This document shows positions 23,046 to 26,760 of a DNA stretch of 26,760 nt, piece after piece (position 1 is the first letter of the stretch; every line of letters starts with the position of its first letter). The position numbers and the translations under genes are program-made. The stretch lies in NCBI GenBank assembly GCA_964346445.1, contig CAYFUI010000006.1, positions 1 to 26,760 of the forward strand, read 5' to 3'. The notes under the pieces were generated by a model that saw only the letters and a program-made list of their open reading frames with translations, had not been told where the DNA came from and did not search any database. Source of the DNA: JAGOZV01 sp964346445 (GTDB taxonomy: Bacteria > Patescibacteriota > Saccharimonadia > Saccharimonadales > Saccharimonadaceae).

Positions 23046-24169
23046 TATTTATCTCCTTTAGTCATATTGACAGCGTCACTCATAAGGGCATCATCAGCTT
23101 GTTTAGCGGCAATTAGTTGTACTCCAACCACCTTATCATTAATATTGATAGGAATGTTTAAAGCGGGCACCCCAGCCAAAGCGGCTAAGGCAGTATATTT
23201 GTTCAAGTCTACATCATCACCTCCTTCATCCGCACTTGTGGGCAGCAGCAGGTAATCGGACTTATCTAACAGGTCACTTAACTGTTCTATGATAAGCGTT
23301 CTAACCTTCTGAGGCTGTAAAAAGTATTGCTGGTAGTTGGCCTGCGTTAATACCAAATTTCCTGCTACAATACGTGCTTTTTGCTCTGCAGTTAGGTTTT
23401 CGGCACGACTTTTCTCATAGACATCATTTAAATCTTTAGGACCACTAGCCCGCTTACCATAGCGCACTCCATCAAACCGCGCCATATTACTACTAAATTC
23501 GGCAGCACCCAGTAGGTATTGGGTGATTGCCGCCATTGGCCCCGTAGGTAGTGTCACTTCCTTGACGGTATGCCCCATATCTTCTAGTTTTTTGCGTACT
23601 TTCATAATAGCTTCAGCTTGTTGCTGGCTGGCCGTTTCTAAGAACTCTTTAATAATCCCAATTTTTTTCTTTGCCGGTTTTGCCTGGCCAGTTACGTAGG
23701 GTGCTAATGTTTGAGGATCTCTGGCATCTTCACCAGCTATGACTGCTAAAACTAAGTGGGCATCCTCAACAGAGTTAGCTAAAACCCCTACGGCATCCAT
23801 ACTACTAGCATTGCCAATCACTCCATAACGACTAGTAGCGCCATAACTTGGACGGACACCGACAATGTTATACTGAGCTGCAAGCTGTCTAAGTTGACCT
23901 GCTGTATCTAGCGCTAAGGCAAAAGGTACTTTATCTGTTGCTACGCTTTTAGCTGGGTCGGCTACACTCTTAATTAATACCGCCCCTTCACGCTCCAGCC
24001 GGTCAATTACGGTAGCCTGAAAGGGGCTTTCATACCCTTGCAGCCCGTCAGCTTCCTCCACCTCGTTAATGGTTGTTAATATATTATTTTGGACAACAAA
24101 TGGCACGCCATACAACTTACCCTTGTTTTTATTGGGCGCCTCTTTTACATAATCTTTTATATATTTCAT
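23045..24169 (-). CDS. gatA: GatA-like amidase subunit without catalytic triad
   Basis: Homology to GatA is clear: KLYGVPFVV, VGVRPSYGATSRYGVIGNASSMDAVG, SSNMARFDGVRYG and KVRTLI align along the whole length. GatA normally releases ammonia from glutamine with a Lys, cis-Ser, Ser triad. Here the lysine of IKDNI is Gln27 (VVQNNI), and the nucleophilic serine of DTGGSIRQPA is Gln92 (LDTAGQLRQLA). The block holding GGSSGGSA is deleted (about 37 residues). About 50 N-terminal residues are also absent, giving 374 aa versus about 485. The frame is open and the flanks well kept, so this looks like an evolved pseudo-enzyme, not a sequencing error. ATG 24169 lies one base after the gatC stop, with AAGGG nine bases upstream; an earlier in-frame ATG lies inside gatC. 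Confidence 0.88.
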   Translation of the reverse strand: MKYIKDYVKEAPNKNKGKLYGVPFVVQNNILTTINEVEEADGLQGYESPFQATVIDRLEREGAVLIKSVADPAKSVATDKVPFALALDTAGQLRQLAAQYNIVGVRPSYGATSRYGVIGNASSMDAVGVLANSVEDAHLVLAVIAGEDARDPQTLAPYVTGQAKPAKKKIGIIKEFLETASQQQAEAIMKVRKKLEDMGHTVKEVTLPTGPMAAITQYLLGAAEFSSNMARFDGVRYGKRASGPKDLNDVYEKSRAENLTAEQKARIVAGNLVLTQANYQQYFLQPQKVRTLIIEQLSDLLDKSDYLLLPTSADEGGDDVDLNKYTALAALAGVPALNIPININDKVVGVQLIAAKQADDALMSDAVNMTKGDK

Positions 24170-24170
24170 T

Positions 24171-24461
24171 TTATAACACCCTTGGAACTTTAATTGACCC
24201 ATCCTGCCTGTCAGGGGCTAAATCTAATAAAATTTCTTTACTCGGAACCCCTTCCTCAACTAAATCTTCACGCCAGACATTTTCTTTATTTGAAACCTGC
24301 GATGTAGGCGCTAGACCAGTGGTGTCTACACTTTTTAATACCTGCGCTTTTTCTAAAATATTAGATAATAGCTTTTTAATATTAGAAACTTCTTCGTTGC
24401 TTAATACCAAGCCGCTACTTTTTGACAGCGCTATAACTTCCTCATTTAAAACTTCTACCAT
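24171..24461 (-). CDS. gatC: Asp/Glu-tRNA amidotransferase subunit C (GatC)
   Basis: GatC is a 96-aa subunit that wraps around GatA and GatB and stabilises the complex. The N-terminal helices (EEVIALSKSSGLVLSNEEVSNIKKLLSNILEKAQVLKSVDTTGLAPT) and the tail WREDLVEEGVPSKEILLDLAPDRQDGSIKVPRVL follow the family pattern, ending in the usual F/I-x-VP-x-V/I. ATG 24461 is chosen because a TATAAT box ends seven bases upstream, placing the RNA start at this codon; upstream in-frame starts lie within the promoter. It is the first gene of gatC-gatA-HEPN-gatB-galU. Confidence 0.88.
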   Translation of the reverse strand: MVEVLNEEVIALSKSSGLVLSNEEVSNIKKLLSNILEKAQVLKSVDTTGLAPTSQVSNKENVWREDLVEEGVPSKEILLDLAPDRQDGSIKVPRVL

Positions 24462-24468
24462 GCATAAC

Positions 24469-24477
24469 ATTATAGCA
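24469..24477 (-). promoter_or_regulatory. Extended -10 promoter of the gat operon, leaderless type
   Basis: TGC TATAAT on the minus strand ends seven bases before the gatC ATG (24461). A weak TTACCC lies 17 bp upstream. No Shine-Dalgarno sequence is possible between the -10 box and the start codon. Confidence 0.6.
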
Positions 24478-24507
24478 CTCAACACTGTTAGGGTAAAACT
24501 AGCACCA

Positions 24508-26484
24508 CTAAGAACGTGCCTTTATCTCATGGATTAAATCACGCAGTTCAGCGGCTTTTTCAAACTCCAAATTAGCGCTAGCTAGCTCCATCTGTCCTGT
24601 TAAATCTTTAATTAAGCCTGGGTATTCATCTTTTGGTATCTTTTTTAAATTTATCTTAGGCGGCTCTTCTTTTTTAGGTATGATGGCTCTCAGCCCCTGG
24701 TCCACCTCTTTAGCAACACTTGTAGGCGTAATACCAAATTTTATATTATGCTCGTGCTGAAGCTTGCGACGCCTATTAGTTTCTTTGATAGCCCTTTCCA
24801 TGCTGCCTGTTACATTTTCGGCATACATAATGACCTCGCCTTTTTCATGCCTGGCTGCTCTACCAATTGTTTGTATTAATGCGCTTTCACTCCTTAGAAA
24901 GCCTTCCTTGTCTGCGTCTAGAATAGCCACCAGACTAACTTCTGGTAAGTCTAAGCCCTCACGCAATAGGTTTATCCCAACTAGTACATCATAAACACCG
25001 GTCCTAAGGTCTCTTAAAATGTCGGACCTCTCTAACGTCTCAACGTCACTATGGATATAGGCAGTTTTTATACCTGCCTCTATCAAAAATTCGGATAAGT
25101 CTTCGGCCATGCGCTTAGTTAAGGTTGTCACTAGCGCTCTTTCACCCCTTTTAATTCGCTCTTTTATTTCATGTATTAGATCGTCAACTTGCCCATCCAC
25201 TGGGCGTACACTAATTTTTGGATCCAATAAACCAGTTGGCCGAATAACCTGTTCGACGGCGGCTGGACTATTAATAAGTTCAAATTCACCAGGTGTAGCT
25301 GATACATAAATAACTTGGTTTATATGTTCATAAAACTCATTAAACTTAAGTGGACGGTTATCTAAGGCACTTGGCAACCTAAAGCCATGCTCAACCAACA
25401 CCTCTTTTCTGGCTCTATCGCCATTGTACATGCCGCGCACCTGCGGTAATGTCATATGGCTTTCATCTACCAGCAACAAGAAATCGTCAGGGAAATAGTC
25501 GAGTAGCGTGGCTGGCTGTTCCCCTGGCGCTCTGTTAGTTAAGTAACGACTGTAATTTTCAATGCCTTTAACAAAACCCGTCTCTTCTAGCATCTCCAGG
25601 TCATATTTAGTACGCTGACTAAGCCGCTGTGCTTCTAAGTATTTACCATTCGCCTCAAAATAATCCATCCGCTCTTCGTACTCTTCTTTAATTCTTTCAA
25701 CAGCCCTTGCCACTTTTGCTTTGGGTGTGACAAAGTGACTGCCTGGAAAAATATGTATTACATCTGGCTCATCAATAATCTCACCTGTTAGTGGATTAAT
25801 GGTGGTTAGCCTATCCACCTCATTGCCAAAAAATTCAATACGGTGAGCTACTTCTCCACCGGCTGGCATAACATCTACTACGTCACCACGCACTCGGAAC
25901 GTGCCGCGGTGAAAATCTATGTCATTGCGGTGATACTGGATGTCACTGAGCCAGCGCAAAAACTTGTCTTGTCGCCGCACCTCACCACGCTTAACTGTTA
26001 TAGACATCTCACCGTAATCGGCCGGTGACCCAATGCCATAAATACAACTTACACTAGAGATTATAATCGTATCACGACGCGTTAAAAGCGCACCAGTAGC
26101 AGCATGTCGCAAACGGTCTATTTCTTCGTTTATTTTGCTATCTTTTTCAATATAAGTATCGCTACTCGCAATATATGCTTCTGGTTGATAAAAATCAAAA
26201 TAACTTACAAAATAATGGACTTCATTTTCTGGAAAAAATTGTTTAAATTCACTGTAAAGTTGTGCGGCTAATGTTTTGTTATGGGCTAAAACTAAAGTGG
26301 GCACTTGTCTATCTTGTATAATATTAGCCATAGTAAAAGTTTTACCACTCCCGGTTACCCCAAGCAGCGTCTGCTCTTTTTCACCCTTATCTAAACCACT
26401 AATAAGCTTATCAATAGCCACTGGCTGATCACCAGTTGGTTGATAATTTGTAACTAATTTAAACCTATTTTGCACCAACGCCAT
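24508..26484 (-). CDS. uvrB: Excinuclease ABC subunit UvrB
   Basis: UvrB is the damage-verifying helicase-like subunit of nucleotide excision repair. Walker A is GVTGSGKT at 42-49. The beta-hairpin region YIASSDTYIEKDSKINEEIDRLRHAAT follows, then the DEAD-like box LLVDESH, YVSATPGEFE, the helicase motif V/VI region LLREGLDLPEVSLVAILDADKEGFLRS and QTIGRAARH. The C-terminal UVR motif (LEFEKAAELRDLIHEIK) that contacts UvrA/UvrC is present. At 658 aa it is full length. The ATG at 26484 lies six bases after an extended -10 box. Confidence 0.97.
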   Translation of the reverse strand: MALVQNRFKLVTNYQPTGDQPVAIDKLISGLDKGEKEQTLLGVTGSGKTFTMANIIQDRQVPTLVLAHNKTLAAQLYSEFKQFFPENEVHYFVSYFDFYQPEAYIASSDTYIEKDSKINEEIDRLRHAATGALLTRRDTIIISSVSCIYGIGSPADYGEMSITVKRGEVRRQDKFLRWLSDIQYHRNDIDFHRGTFRVRGDVVDVMPAGGEVAHRIEFFGNEVDRLTTINPLTGEIIDEPDVIHIFPGSHFVTPKAKVARAVERIKEEYEERMDYFEANGKYLEAQRLSQRTKYDLEMLEETGFVKGIENYSRYLTNRAPGEQPATLLDYFPDDFLLLVDESHMTLPQVRGMYNGDRARKEVLVEHGFRLPSALDNRPLKFNEFYEHINQVIYVSATPGEFELINSPAAVEQVIRPTGLLDPKISVRPVDGQVDDLIHEIKERIKRGERALVTTLTKRMAEDLSEFLIEAGIKTAYIHSDVETLERSDILRDLRTGVYDVLVGINLLREGLDLPEVSLVAILDADKEGFLRSESALIQTIGRAARHEKGEVIMYAENVTGSMERAIKETNRRRKLQHEHNIKFGITPTSVAKEVDQGLRAIIPKKEEPPKINLKKIPKDEYPGLIKDLTGQMELASANLEFEKAAELRDLIHEIKARS

Positions 26485-26490
26485 GGTTTA

Positions 26491-26499
26491 ATTATAACA
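26491..26499 (-). promoter_or_regulatory. Extended -10 promoter of uvrB, leaderless type
   Basis: TGT TATAAT ends six bases before the uvrB ATG. An ACCCTC/GAGGGT helix lies just upstream, between the stop of the pilin remnant and the -10 box, where it could either end upstream transcription or act as an operator. No LexA-type box was recognised. Confidence 0.6.
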
Positions 26500-26529
26500 C
26501 CCTCCAGGTAGTAAATAGCTTGAGGGTAA

Positions 26530-26760
26530 TTAAATCGCCAAACAGCGTACAGACAAAGGAATGTACTGCGCACCGTTATTTCCTGTCAGTACTTCATCTT
26601 TGCTAAAGTAAAGATGATAGGCACCCGTGATACTTCCCCATGTACTGGTCCAGTAATATCCTGCCTGGTCTTGAACCAAAAATCCACTACTCCAACAAGG
26701 ATCCCTACAATGACTATGACGATGAGGAGTTCTATGATGGTGAAGGCAGGATGAGTGTGT
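26530..26760 (-). pseudogene. Remnant of type IV pilin/FISUMP gene, cut by the window edge
   Basis: At the right edge one minus-strand frame reads AFTIIELLIVIVIVGIL, the hallmark of a type IV pilin N-terminal helix with Glu at +5 of the mature protein; the usual Gly at -1 is Ala. That frame then runs into a TGA. In the next frame over, the DNA reads GYYWTSTWGSITGAYHLYF and ends PLSVRCLAI-stop, the C-terminal signature of the FISUMP domain found on CPR surface proteins. Fusing the pilin start to the FISUMP end in a different frame implies a deletion and frameshift, so the gene is most likely dead. The 5' end lies outside the window. Confidence 0.7.

Noticed and set aside
23045..24169. GatA truncation as a frameshift or assembly artefact
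   Set aside because: A single open frame runs through, with conserved blocks on both sides of the deletion and point changes at the lysine and serine sites, which an indel error would not create.
284..26484. TGA reassigned to glycine or tryptophan
   Set aside because: All recognised proteins are full length under the standard code with no in-frame TGA; only avoidance as a stop is supported.
1..26760. CRISPR array, insertion sequence or rRNA/tRNA genes
   Set aside because: No regularly spaced repeats, no transposase or integrase, and no tRNA or rRNA signature were seen on either strand.

Overview
The window reads like a chromosomal housekeeping segment of a reduced Patescibacteria (CPR) genome, most likely Candidatus Saccharibacteria (TM7). 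This rests on gene content and style: compact operons, a sigma region 4/HARE-HTH protein, a VirD4-like ATPase outside any conjugation cluster, a shortened dcw cluster, and a pilin/FISUMP remnant. It is an inference from the sequence, not a database result. The standard code is used, but all 23 intact genes stop with TAA (15) or TAG (8) and none with TGA.

Layout. Positions 1-290 hold a divergent minus-strand transcription unit (promoter plus intrinsic terminator, no convincing gene). The plus-strand block follows: dprA, topA, a sigma-region-4/HARE-HTH regulator behind a consensus promoter, a VirD4/TraG-like ATPase, and an NrdH-like redoxin. A small convergent hypothetical gene (8097-8609, minus) overlaps the end of the redoxin gene. 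A 730-base stretch without a recognised gene (8610-9340) holds inverted repeats, a candidate small transcript and one DnaA box.

From 17.7 kb down to 9.3 kb the minus strand carries a dcw cluster: mraZ, rsmH, a 21-codon small ORF, ftsL-like, ftsI, mraY, ftsW, murG, ftsQ. These genes make lipid II and the septal peptidoglycan machinery. The mraZ promoter carries three 10-bp-phased GTGGG-type boxes, a textbook MraZ autoregulation site. The mraZ-rsmH gap holds a long-range 21-nt inverted repeat that pairs best in the minus-strand RNA.

Upstream lies a small operon: EamA transporter, RNase HI, and a DUF4868/KwaB-like protein. It ends in a terminator built from two facing DnaA boxes. Next comes gatC-gatA-(membrane HEPN-like protein)-gatB-galU, then uvrB, and at the right edge a decayed type IV pilin/FISUMP gene.

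The most interesting signals: (1) GatA has lost all three residues of the amidase Ser-cisSer-Lys triad, plus about 37 internal and about 50 N-terminal residues, while GatB and GatC look intact; (2) a membrane-anchored protein with a HEPN-type R-X4-H motif sits translationally coupled between gatA and gatB; (3) several first-in-operon genes have an extended -10 box (TGN-TANAAT type) ending 6-9 bases before the ATG, implying leaderless mRNAs, whereas genes inside operons mostly have Shine-Dalgarno sequences.
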